NCBI GenBank assembly: GCA_021845645.1
Contig: JAJZVM010000002.1
Coordinates: 62,001 to 126,000 of the forward strand
Length of the DNA: 64,000 nt
Source: Bacillota bacterium
Lineage (GTDB): Bacteria; Bacillota_E; JAJZYS01; JAJYTV01
Direction of reading: 5' to 3'
The position numbers and the translations under genes are program-made. The notes beneath the pieces are model-generated. The model was not told where the DNA came from, made no database searches, and saw nothing but the letters and a program-made list of their open reading frames with translations. This document shows, one piece after another, positions 1 to 7,733 of the stretch (position 1 is the first letter of the stretch; each line of letters starts with the position of its first letter).

Positions 1-305
1 AACCGCCGCGCGAACATAGTCGGTGGTTGCGGCGGGGGTGCTGCTTTGGTCGTTACGTCGGGCCGCCGTCGATGCGCAGACGATGCTGGTGGCCGCCTGG
101 GGGCGCCAAGTGTGCCCCCAGGCGGCGTCGGCCCTGCCGTCTGGACGGCACAGGTATCATTCCGGGACGGCCGGAACGCGGTCGGTCCCTGGCGGTTTTG
201 CATGGCCCGGGGGCGGGCAGGCGTCCCGGGCCGTCGACCCGGCCTTCCCCACCCGGGTGCCGCCGCGCCGCTCGCCACCGCGTTCCGCCGCAAGGTGGCC
301 CCACG
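1..305. other. No supported gene at left edge
   Basis: The reading frame of the next gene stays open upstream to about position 27. However, the extra N-terminus is arginine- and proline-rich with no recognisable structure and no ribosome binding site near its first start, so I leave this stretch unassigned. No hairpin or RNA gene was recognised. Confidence 0.4.
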
Positions 306-1211
306 ATGAGGCCGCAGCAACTGGTGTGGCCGGAAGGCGACGTGTGGCTGGGCCAAGGTGCCAACGGCTTCGTCTACCGGTTGGGCGCGCGCCGCGGCGA
401 TGCGCCGGCGGGCACCGTCTTGGGCCTCCTCGGCCCGCGGGCGGCCGGTGGCCCCATCCTATGGCTGGACGCCCGGGGAACGCTCGCCGGGCCGTGCGGG
501 GACCCCTCTTGGCAAGGGGTGACGCTCGCCGCCGGCGACCCCGCGCTGCTAGCGGCCGCCGACGGGCATGGCGTCCTGTTTCTCACGTCGGACGTGGCCT
601 GCACAAGTGTCGTCCTGCCCGCGCCACCCGTGGCGATGGCGGCGCTCGGATCGACGCAAGGTCGCCCTGCGCTGTGCCTCGTGGCGCTCCCGGACAACGT
701 CAGCTCGCTCATCTGGCAGGACGACCATGTCTCGCGCCAGCAGCTCGCGCCGGGTGCCGCACGGGAGGTGGTCCTGCTCGCTGGCGAGCCACCCGCGGCC
801 GCGGTGCGCCTGCCTGGGGGGGACCTCGACCGCCTTCTCACGTTCCTGTACGCAGCGGCGCCCTGGGCAGGCTGGCGGCCTCTGCCGCCTCTGCTACTCG
901 GGCCCGACGAGACCCTGCGCCTGCGCCAGGCGGAGCAAGGTCTCTACGTGCGCGCTGGGCCTGGGGTCTGGCTCCTTCACCGTGATGGCCGATGGCACGA
1001 GACGGCGCTCCTGGATCAGGTCGGCGTGACGACGCAACGCTACGGCAGGTTCGCGTCGCGGGACTTCGAGGCATGGTCTGAGAAGGAGCACCTTCCATCC
1101 GCAGGAAAGTTGGCGGTTGGCCGCAACCGCCAGGGCATCCAGGCGCCCAGCGGGCCAGAGAACGCTACCCAGAGCCGTGGCGACTTTGTCCGAATGCCGC
1201 GCGGCGTCTAG
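306..1211 (+). CDS. Hypothetical protein, about 301 aa
   Basis: I do not recognise this protein. The ATG at 306 is preferred because the sequence becomes protein-like from there (MRPQQLVWPEGDVWLGQG). The N-terminal two thirds are rich in short hydrophobic strand-like segments separated by Gly and Pro, suggesting a beta-rich, perhaps propeller-like fold; this is inference. There is no signal peptide and no membrane segment. The last 40 residues are Arg-, Asn- and Gln-rich and look disordered. It ends 23 bases before the secreted CAP-domain gene, which has its own ribosome binding site, so the two may be co-transcribed. The ATG lacks a convincing Shine-Dalgarno, so a GTG or TTG upstream in the same frame remains possible. 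Confidence 0.5.
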   Translation: MRPQQLVWPEGDVWLGQGANGFVYRLGARRGDAPAGTVLGLLGPRAAGGPILWLDARGTLAGPCGDPSWQGVTLAAGDPALLAAADGHGVLFLTSDVACTSVVLPAPPVAMAALGSTQGRPALCLVALPDNVSSLIWQDDHVSRQQLAPGAAREVVLLAGEPPAAAVRLPGGDLDRLLTFLYAAAPWAGWRPLPPLLLGPDETLRLRQAEQGLYVRAGPGVWLLHRDGRWHETALLDQVGVTTQRYGRFASRDFEAWSEKEHLPSAGKLAVGRNRQGIQAPSGPENATQSRGDFVRMPRGV

Positions 1212-1234
1212 CATCGGACACGGGAGGTGGCCTC

Positions 1235-2029
1235 TTGCAGAGTCTGCGCATCCTGCCGCTCGCCATCGCCGCCGGACTTCTCCTTCCGGCAGTGCCCGCG
1301 CTTGCCGCCCCTACGTACACAAGCGAGGGCAGCATCACCTACTTCGGGTCGGGCATCGGCTCGCCGCTCTTGATCCTGCCTCTCACGACCGTGCCGGCCC
1401 AGACGACGCCTCCGAGCCCGACGTTGCCTGCGGCGACCGCGCCTGCGACGGCGATCGGGGCCTTCTCCTCCGGATCGACCACCTACTTCGTGCCCGGTCT
1501 GGGCCAGTGGGTGGCACAGGCGGCCGCCTCGACCGGCTCCGTCCCCGGCGCGTCCTCAGGCAGCGGTTCTGGCGCGAGCGGCACGAATGCCGGCACGTCC
1601 GCATCCGGAACGGGTACCAGTCCCGGCGACGTGGGCAACAACGCGTCGCTCTCGAGCCAGTTCCTGTCCCTCGTCAACCAGGCTCGACAGCGGGCCGGCC
1701 TCGGTACCCTCGCCGACAGCACGATCCTGGACCAGCTGGCCCTTGCCAAGGCCCAGGACATGGTCAACTACGACTACGTCGACCATTACTCCCCGCGGCT
1801 CGGCTGGCCGATCAACCAGGAGCAGGCCGCCGGCTTCGTGGCGCAGTCCATGGGAGCCGAGAACATCGCCGAGGCGGGCAGCATCCAGCGGGCGATGATC
1901 GACCTGATGTCGGACGCGGGCCACAAGGCCAACCTGCTCGACCCTGCCTTCACGCAAACGGGCATCGCCGTCCTGCCGGTGACCGGCGGGGTGCTGGTGG
2001 AGGAACTCTTCGCGGGCCCGAGCCTCTGA
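1235..2029 (+). CDS. Secreted CAP-domain (SCP/PR1-like) protein
   Basis: Begins with TTG behind GGGAGGTGG. Residues 1-25 form a signal peptide (hydrophobic core IAAGLLLPAVPALA). Residues about 26-140 are a low-complexity Ser/Thr/Gly/Pro linker. Residues about 145-264 form a CAP domain, opening with a helix like 'LVNQARQRAGL' and containing His residues in 'DHYSPRLG' and 'SDAGHKANLL' and the 'GAENIAEAG' segment typical of bacterial YkwD-like CAP proteins. Members are extracellular and often attached to the cell surface; in Bacillota several are linked to spores or the envelope, but the biochemical activity is usually unknown. A perfect hairpin terminator follows directly. Confidence 0.85.
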   Translation: MQSLRILPLAIAAGLLLPAVPALAAPTYTSEGSITYFGSGIGSPLLILPLTTVPAQTTPPSPTLPAATAPATAIGAFSSGSTTYFVPGLGQWVAQAAASTGSVPGASSGSGSGASGTNAGTSASGTGTSPGDVGNNASLSSQFLSLVNQARQRAGLGTLADSTILDQLALAKAQDMVNYDYVDHYSPRLGWPINQEQAAGFVAQSMGAENIAEAGSIQRAMIDLMSDAGHKANLLDPAFTQTGIAVLPVTGGVLVEELFAGPSL

Positions 2030-2041
2030 CGGAGCCCCGAG

Positions 2042-2074
2042 CCCCCGCCGCGCATAGCCTGCGGCGGGGGTTTT
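2042..2074 (+). terminator. Intrinsic terminator after CAP gene
   Basis: A perfect 10-bp stem, CCCCCGCCGC at 2042-2051 with GCGGCGGGGG at 2061-2070, has a 9-nt loop and is followed by TTTT. It ends only 3 bases before the next ATG, so the glycosyltransferase must be read through it or have a promoter upstream within the CAP gene. Confidence 0.85.
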
Positions 2075-2077
2075 GCC

Positions 2078-3622
2078 ATGTTGTTGACACTCTGCATGAT
2101 CGTGCGCGACGAGGCGGGCGAGCTCGCGGAGTGTCTGCGCTCCGCGCAGGCTGCCGTCGACGAGATCGTGATCGCCGACACGGGATCGCGCGACGAGAGC
2201 CGCGAGATCGCCCGCTCGTTCGGCGCGCGGGTGGTCGAGTCACCGTGGCAGGAAGACTTCGCCCTGGCGCGCAACGCATCGCTCGCCGAGTCGCACGGCC
2301 GCTGGGTGCTGGTGCTCGACGCCGACGAGCGCCTTGAGGGCGATCCAGGCAAGCTGCGGCGATGGCTCAGGCGCACGAACGCCATCGCGGCCCAGGTGCC
2401 GATCCGCAACCTGATCGTGGACGGGCGCGAGGAGCGGCACAGCGCGGTGCGGCTCTTCCGCCGCCTGCCCGGCGTGCACTACGAGCGCCGGCTGCACGAG
2501 CAGGTCCTTGGCAGCCTGCTCGCCCAGCGCCCGCAAGGGCCCATCGCCGTGGCGCCAACCGTCATCGCCCATCATGGCTACCTGCCCAAGCTGGTGGACG
2601 AGCGCGGCAAACGGGAGCGCAATCTGCGCTTGGCGTTGGAGGAGGTGGCAGAGCGGCCCGACGACGCGTTCGCGGCGTACGCACTGGGAGTGGAGCAGCT
2701 GTCGCAGGGCGACTTCGCGGCGGCGGCCGCCGAACTCAAGCGGGCGCGCGAACTCACGGCCGTGATCGAACCATGGCAGAGCAGGCTCTTCAAGCTCGAG
2801 GCATCCGCCCTGTGGCAAGCGGGGCGGGAAAGCGACGCGCTGCGTCTCGCGCTCGAGGCCCTGCGCCACTTCCCCAGGTTCACCGATCTGCACTACTTGG
2901 CGGGGGTGCTGCTCGCGCGCGCGGGCCGGCCGCGCGACGCCGAACGCCACCTGCGACGTGCGATCGCGCTGGGCCCCGCTGAGACGCCGCCCTACGACGG
3001 AGTCGACCCGAGGCTCGGGGGTGCGCAGGCCTGGCGGATGCTCGGCATGCTGCTCGGGGAGCTTGGCCGGCGGGACGAGGCCGTGGCTGCCCTGAGGCAG
3101 GCTGTACGCCTTGAGCCCAGCGACCTCGGGCATGTGCAGGCGCTGGTGGAGCAGCACATGTCGGCGGACTTCGCGCCGAGCGGGCTCTGGTGCGATCCCC
3201 CGCCCGCGGCGCTCGAGGTGGCGGCAGTCCTGTACCGCCTGCGCCGATGGGGCGAGGCGCTGGAGGCGTTCGCCGCGGCGCGGCAGGACCACCCCTCGCT
3301 GCCCGGTCATCTCCATCTCCTCGAAGCCCTGTGTCACACGCGGCTGCGGCAGGCACCGCAGGCCTGGCGCCAGCTTCATGCGGCGCTGCCCCTGTCCACG
3401 GCCGCCCACCGCAACGCTCTCGAACAGGTTCTCTGGGCGCTCGGCCTGCGCAGCGCGCAGGAACTGTCGGAGGCCAGCGCGGCCGACGATCTCGCGTCCG
3501 CCCTTGCGGCCTTCAGGCAGGAGTTCGGCGATTCCGACCGCCTCCCGGCCGCTCCGCCTGAAGGGATTGGGACCTGCAGCGCCAATCCTTCGCCCATGGC
3601 GCACGGGGAGGAATACGCTTGA
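2078..3622 (+). CDS. GT2 glycosyltransferase with TPR repeats
   Basis: Residues 1-90 carry the GT-A nucleotide-sugar fold of family 2: 'LTLCMIVRDEAGELAECL', 'DEIVIADTGSRDES' and the DxD-type 'VLDADERL'. Residues about 190-450 consist of helical tetratricopeptide-like repeats ('RHLRRAIALGPAETPPYDGV', 'EAVAALRQAVRLEPSDLGHV'). This arrangement (GT2 plus TPR, cytoplasmic) is common in Bacillota and is often annotated as SunS- or SPBc2-like; acceptors are usually proteins or peptides, but nothing here shows the substrate. The stop codon overlaps the TTG start of the MFS gene by 4 bases (TTGA), indicating translational coupling. Confidence 0.85.
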   Translation: MLLTLCMIVRDEAGELAECLRSAQAAVDEIVIADTGSRDESREIARSFGARVVESPWQEDFALARNASLAESHGRWVLVLDADERLEGDPGKLRRWLRRTNAIAAQVPIRNLIVDGREERHSAVRLFRRLPGVHYERRLHEQVLGSLLAQRPQGPIAVAPTVIAHHGYLPKLVDERGKRERNLRLALEEVAERPDDAFAAYALGVEQLSQGDFAAAAAELKRARELTAVIEPWQSRLFKLEASALWQAGRESDALRLALEALRHFPRFTDLHYLAGVLLARAGRPRDAERHLRRAIALGPAETPPYDGVDPRLGGAQAWRMLGMLLGELGRRDEAVAALRQAVRLEPSDLGHVQALVEQHMSADFAPSGLWCDPPPAALEVAAVLYRLRRWGEALEAFAAARQDHPSLPGHLHLLEALCHTRLRQAPQAWRQLHAALPLSTAAHRNALEQVLWALGLRSAQELSEASAADDLASALAAFRQEFGDSDRLPAAPPEGIGTCSANPSPMAHGEEYA

Positions 3623-4875
3623 TCGCGGAAGACAGCCCTTACCTCGGTTGGCCAGGACATCCCAGACTCCGCCTCGGACATTTCCTGCCGCTGACTTTCT
3701 ACTGGTTCTCGAACAACACGCTCTGGACCGGTCTTCTGCTCATCGTCATGCCGGTAAAGGTGATGCAGCTGGTCGGCATGGCCCAGTCGACGGAGCACCT
3801 CTCGCTCATAAATCTCGCCGGCACGATCGTCGCGGTGCTCGCCGCACCCGTCTTCGGCGCGATCTCGGACCGTTGGCAGACGAAAACCGGGCGGCGCAGA
3901 CCACAGATGGCGGTCGGCGTCATCGGCAACATCGTCTTCTTTCTTGTCATGGGGTTTGCGACCAGCTTCGCCGTATTCCTGATCGGATTCGTCGGCGTGC
4001 AGCTCTTCAACAACATCGCAGGCTCATCGTACACCGGACTTATCCCCGACCTCGTGCCGCACGCGCAGCGCGGCACGGCCTCAGGCTTCATGGGAACCTG
4101 GAATCAGATCGCCGTCATCGTCGGCGCACTCCTCGCGACATCGCTCGCAGGCATGGGCTACTGGTACGCCACGGCCTTCATCATGCTGCTCGGCCTCATC
4201 GTCACGCTGGTCTTCGTACGCGAGCCGGTGCCGCCCAGCGTGAAGCCCTTCGACCTCTCCGCGTTCTTGCGCAGCTTCCTGATCGGCGGTCCCGGCTACC
4301 GGGACTTCTGGTGGGTCTACCTGACGCGCTTCCTCGTCATGATGGGTCTCTACGTGCTCGAGTTCTACCTCGCCTACTACCTCGAGTTCGTCATGGGGAT
4401 CAAGAATCCGAGCGGCACCGTCTTCCTCATTCTCATCGTGCTGACCGTGACGGCCCTCCTGTCGGTCCTGAGCGCCGGCTACCTCTCGGACCGCCTGGGC
4501 AGGCGCAAGTTTCTGGTCACCTGGGCCGGCATCCTGATGGGGCTCTCGTCGCTGCTCTTCGTCTTCATGCACGCCATGGTAGGCATCTATGTGGCCGCGG
4601 CCCTGTTCGGACTCGGATACGGCACCTACCAGTCGACGGACTACGCGCTGGTCGTCGACACGCTTCCGACCAAGAACGCCGCCAAGGACATGGGCATCTG
4701 GGGCACCTCGACAACCCTGCCGCAGGTTCTCGCGTCGACGATCGGGCTCGCCATGGCCTCGCTGATCATCCCGCACTGGGGATACAACCTCGGTTACCGC
4801 TCGCTGTTCGCAGTGACCTTCGTGCTCTTCCTCCTCGGTTCCATCCTCGTCCGCCAGGTGCGCAAGGTGGCCTGA
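3619..4875 (+). CDS. MFS transporter, GPH-like
   Basis: About 418 residues with 12 predicted hydrophobic segments. The MFS loop motif between helices 2 and 3 appears as 'GAISDRWQTKTGRRRP' and again in the second half as 'GYLSDRLGRRKF'. The N-terminal signature 'EDSPYLGWPGHPRLRLG' is shared almost exactly with the transporter at 48893-50152, so the two are paralogues. Both resemble the glycoside-pentoside-hexuronide branch, suggesting a sugar or glycoside substrate (inference). The TTG start lies behind GGGGAGGA and overlaps the glycosyltransferase stop. Confidence 0.85.
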   Translation: MIAEDSPYLGWPGHPRLRLGHFLPLTFYWFSNNTLWTGLLLIVMPVKVMQLVGMAQSTEHLSLINLAGTIVAVLAAPVFGAISDRWQTKTGRRRPQMAVGVIGNIVFFLVMGFATSFAVFLIGFVGVQLFNNIAGSSYTGLIPDLVPHAQRGTASGFMGTWNQIAVIVGALLATSLAGMGYWYATAFIMLLGLIVTLVFVREPVPPSVKPFDLSAFLRSFLIGGPGYRDFWWVYLTRFLVMMGLYVLEFYLAYYLEFVMGIKNPSGTVFLILIVLTVTALLSVLSAGYLSDRLGRRKFLVTWAGILMGLSSLLFVFMHAMVGIYVAAALFGLGYGTYQSTDYALVVDTLPTKNAAKDMGIWGTSTTLPQVLASTIGLAMASLIIPHWGYNLGYRSLFAVTFVLFLLGSILVRQVRKVA

Positions 4876-5058
4876 CGCGCACGTAGCGTTGCCGTGCTCC
4901 GGCCCGCCGCGTGCCGCAGCCATGCCATAGGATGTGCATAGCGGCAGCGTGACCAGAAAGATCCCGCCCGAGGCCGTCCATTGGGCCGTCGCGCGCGGAG
5001 GGATCGCCGGGCGGCGGCGCGAAGTGGATCACGAGCATCGACACGAGGAGGATCCACT

Positions 5059-5643
5059 TTGCGTCAGTCCCGCCTGTTGGCCATCGGCCTAGCCGCCGCC
5101 TTCCTGATCGCAGGCTGCGGCACCCAGAACGGCCCGAGCACAGCGGAAAACCGCGCCCTCGGCTCCATCCCGGGCGCCCAGAAGGTACTCAGCTATCCGA
5201 TCCCTCTCGCCGGTGTCGTGACATACCTGCCCGGAGCGGAAGGCACCGTCGGCGCGCCGGCCTACGTCTTCACGATCCGGCGCGAGGCAAGCCGCAAACC
5301 TCTGTGGGTGGTCGCAGGGTCAGCGGGCGCCAAGGCTCTTGCGGTCTACCCCGACCTGGCCGCCGCATGGCACGCCGCGGGTCGGCTCCACGTGTCCGCG
5401 GCCGCGTTCGCAGCCGTCGGCAGCGGCCCTCTCGGCCGCCTGAAACTCCAGGTGATCGGCGCGCATCTGCAGCGCGTCGCGGGGGCGCGCCTGCGCAAGC
5501 TCGGTCTCAAGTTGCCAGGCTCGGCGTACGACGTGCTGTCGGTGGTGACGCTGCCAGGCAACGCCAACGCCTCCAATCTTGGCGTCGCGCATTTCGTGCT
5601 GTCCCAGGGCAAGGTGGTCGGGGAATACGGCGGAGGCCGCTAG
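5059..5643 (+). CDS. Putative lipoprotein, 194 aa
   Basis: The TTG at 5059 is chosen over upstream in-frame starts because GAGGAGGAT lies 7 bases before it and it places a classic lipobox (LIAGC, Cys20) after a short charged and hydrophobic leader. The mature part is about 175 residues, alternates hydrophobic and Ala/Gly-rich segments and has no family I recognise. It should be anchored to the outer face of the membrane by Cys20. It is a single gene facing the downstream accessory cluster; no terminator was recognised between it and the next frame. Confidence 0.7.
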   Translation: MRQSRLLAIGLAAAFLIAGCGTQNGPSTAENRALGSIPGAQKVLSYPIPLAGVVTYLPGAEGTVGAPAYVFTIRREASRKPLWVVAGSAGAKALAVYPDLAAAWHAAGRLHVSAAAFAAVGSGPLGRLKLQVIGAHLQRVAGARLRKLGLKLPGSAYDVLSVVTLPGNANASNLGVAHFVLSQGKVVGEYGGGR

Positions 5644-5760
5644 CCCCGCCCCGACGACACCAGCTGAGCGATACCCGCCTGCCGCTGCGCCCCACTTCGG
5701 CGCAGCGGCCCTTTTTGTCGGTCCGTCCATAGCGCACATCGGTGCGAACCCGGTCCGTCG

Positions 5761-6138
5761 CGTCCGCGGCCGCTGCCGCTGCTGACATCGGCGCCGGCGC
5801 TCGCCGCGGCGGCCGGGCAGCCGGCATCGTCTGCTGCGGTCCAGAGAGGACAGACGCCTGCAGGCAAGGCCCGCCTGCCCATGCCTCAACGCTACCTGGT
5901 CAAGCCGCAAACGCTGTTCGCGGCGGGACTGCGCACCGCCGCCACGGCACGCGTGACGGCTCCCTGGCTGCCGAGCGGCTGCAGGCTGGTCGAGATCGGT
6001 CCGGCGAACGCCGGTTACACGGCCGCCCAAATGTGTGCCCTGCCGAATGGTTCTCATCTGCGCCGCGGCTACATGCTGGTGCGCGGCTCTGTGGCTCCGG
6101 CTGTCCACAGCACATCTGGCGCGTCGGGCGCACCCTAA
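5761..6138 (+). pseudogene. Small two-Cys secreted protein, 5' end lost
   Basis: The frame from about 5770 to 6138 encodes a paralogue of the protein at 10749-11180. The signal-peptide-like stretch 'LPLLTSAPALAAAA' aligns with 'LPLLASAPLGAAAA', and the C-terminal half 'APWLPSGCRLVEIGPANAG' is nearly identical. No ATG, GTG or TTG occurs in this frame between the TGA at 5665 and the ATG at 5881. That internal ATG would give only 85 residues with no signal peptide and has no ribosome binding site. A GTG at 5742 opens a neighbouring frame, so a single indel near 5770 could have separated the start from the body. Most likely it is a decaying copy; an atypical CTG start is the alternative. Confidence 0.55.
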
Positions 6139-6155
6139 TCCCTGCAGCGACCTCC

Positions 6156-6192
6156 GCACCTCCCGGGCACCTCCTCCACGGTGGGGAGGTGC
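6156..6192 (+). terminator. Hairpin terminator after small-protein copy 1
   Basis: GCACCTCCC at 6156-6164 pairs perfectly with GGGAGGTGC at 6184-6192 across a 19-nt loop, 18 bases after the stop codon. The following bases (TCTCGCTTGTT) are only moderately T-rich. Confidence 0.55.
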
Positions 6193-6575
6193 TCTCGCTT
6201 GTTGACGGACGGACGTGCCGGATGCCCCGCACATGTGGTCACTGCGCTACGGCCGGAGCGCGCAGCAGACGGGGTGCTTCGTAAAGCAAACTGCGCCTGC
6301 CGGGCGGCTGCCGTGAACGCGTCGCCCCTTCCTACCACAGGCGTCCCATCCCGCCAATCCCTCTGCAGAGGGTTATCCGCGCGTCCACCGGCGAAACGGC
6401 GGCACACTCGGCGGGCCAGTCAGCACGCTGCAATCCAGTCGGCCATGTCCGGCCACCTGTGGGAGCACCGCCGCGCCAGCCAGCGAGGATGGTCGCCCTT
6501 CGTAACGGCCAACCATCCGGAGCACGGTTACATTTGCCATCGGCTGATCTGCCGCGTCCATTGGGAAAAGTCGAC

Positions 6576-6585
6576 TGTGATCACA
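6576..6585. promoter_or_regulatory. Perfect 10-bp palindrome, possible operator
   Basis: TGTGATCACA is fully self-complementary and lies 14 bases before the shared upstream motif. It resembles half-sites of CRP/FNR-type regulators without the usual spacer, so the binding protein is unknown. Confidence 0.3.
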
Positions 6586-6591
6586 AGCAGC

Positions 6592-6615
6592 GTCCACAAG
6601 TGCATTGTTTCACAT
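6592..6615 (+). promoter_or_regulatory. Shared upstream motif, copy 1 (before A1)
   Basis: The 24-base element ends in GTGCATTGTTTCACAT. It matches 22 of 24 bases at 11516-11539 (before A2), and 14 of the last 16 bases at 20158-20173 (before the second His-rich membrane protein). The surrounding sequence is not conserved, so the motif is probably functional: a promoter, an operator or the start of a structured leader. Confidence 0.55.
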
Positions 6616-6940
6616 AGTGGGGTATCGTGTGATGTTCTGGGACGGATGCCTCACCCGAGGCAGGATCGTCACCTCGTCAGATCGCTCCAGGCTGCCTTCC
6701 CTGGCAAGGAGGAGGGAGGGATCCATGGGGCCCCTGAAGCAGCGCGCTTCCCCCGCTCGCCTCAAGGCGACCCGTGCCCCGCAGCTGGACCGATCGCGGC
6801 GAAGGGGCGTCCTCAAGGCCGGAGGCCCTGGCACCTGAGGTTGCGGGACACCGCGGCATCGCGGCCGCTTCCGCCGCGATGAGAGACGCTCAAAGATCCG
6901 GACCGCAGTCGTACCTGTGAGATCAAGGAGGAAACACAAG

Positions 6941-7732
6941 ATGCAGTTCCGCAAGAGCATCGCCGCACTGGCAGGGCTCGCCGCCGCCGGTACCATGCTT
7001 GCCGCGACCGCCACCCCGGCGTTCGCCGCGAGCGGCCCGCTCACCGTCTACGCGGACACCGTCACGAACCAGGGCTGTGTCCAGACCAACATCTTCCACC
7101 GCGGCATCGACATCCTCGTATGGCGCATCAACGTGCTGCAGAACGGCCAGCAGGACAAGAACGCCACGGTGACCGTCCAGGTCAAGGGCGGCCAGACGTT
7201 CAAGGCGCCGTACAACACGCACGACGACTTCTACACCGCAGCCTGGAACGTTCCGTTCAACCAGCCTACGGGCACCATCCAGTACACCGTCACCGCAACC
7301 GACGGCAGCCAGACCGCCACCTACCAGCCCCAGTTCATGGTCGCCCCGTCCGAACTCATGATCGTCCCGGCGACCTACAGCGTGGCCGCGCAGGTCGGCA
7401 CCGGCAAGGTCGTCACCTCGTTCGCCAAGACCGTCAAGACCATCCCGGTGTCCGCGAAGGTCACCTACGCCACCGACTCCGGCTTCGCGTACCTGACGTC
7501 GGGCAACGTGAACGCACAGATCGGCCTTGAGGGCAATGTCAACGCCAAGGGCGCCCAGATCGTCCAGAAGACGGTGGCCCTCCGCTACAACGCCTCGACC
7601 AAGGCATGGTCCGGCAGCATCCCGACCTCCGGTCTCAAGCCCGGACTCTACGTCGTCGTCGTCAACGCGGCGGACCACGTGACCCCGGCCAACACCGGCA
7701 CCGGCACGACCCTCGCCTTCACGGTGCAGTAA
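6941..7732 (+). CDS. Secreted protein A1 (263 aa), unknown family
   Basis: The ATG follows AAGGAGGAAAC. Residues 1-34 are a Sec signal peptide (hydrophobic core LAGLAAAGTMLAATATPAFA). The mature protein is rich in Thr, Val and Ala with alternating beta-strand patterns, consistent with one or two Ig-like sandwiches. It has a single cysteine, in 'QGCVQTNIFHRG', which is kept in the paralogue A2 (11784-12593) together with the His five residues later. A C-x5-H pair in an extracytoplasmic beta protein could be a metal site; this is inference. It sits 1 base upstream of B1 and must be co-translated with it. No known family was recognised. Roughly two thirds of residues are identical to A2 by eye. 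Confidence 0.75.
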   Translation: MQFRKSIAALAGLAAAGTMLAATATPAFAASGPLTVYADTVTNQGCVQTNIFHRGIDILVWRINVLQNGQQDKNATVTVQVKGGQTFKAPYNTHDDFYTAAWNVPFNQPTGTIQYTVTATDGSQTATYQPQFMVAPSELMIVPATYSVAAQVGTGKVVTSFAKTVKTIPVSAKVTYATDSGFAYLTSGNVNAQIGLEGNVNAKGAQIVQKTVALRYNASTKAWSGSIPTSGLKPGLYVVVVNAADHVTPANTGTGTTLAFTVQ

Positions 7733-7733
7733 G

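Larger units (their letters stand above)
6193..6940 (+). other. Long non-coding leader upstream of protein A
   Basis: About 750 bases without a convincing gene. It holds the perfect palindrome TGTGATCACA at 6576-6585, the shared GTGCAYYGTTTCACAT motif at 6600-6615 and a small hairpin (GCCTC/GAGGC) near 6646-6660. A clear AAGGAGG sits at 6925-6931, before the A gene. If transcription starts near the shared motif, the 5' UTR would exceed 300 bases, long enough for a structured regulatory leader; I recognise no known riboswitch class. Confidence 0.45.
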
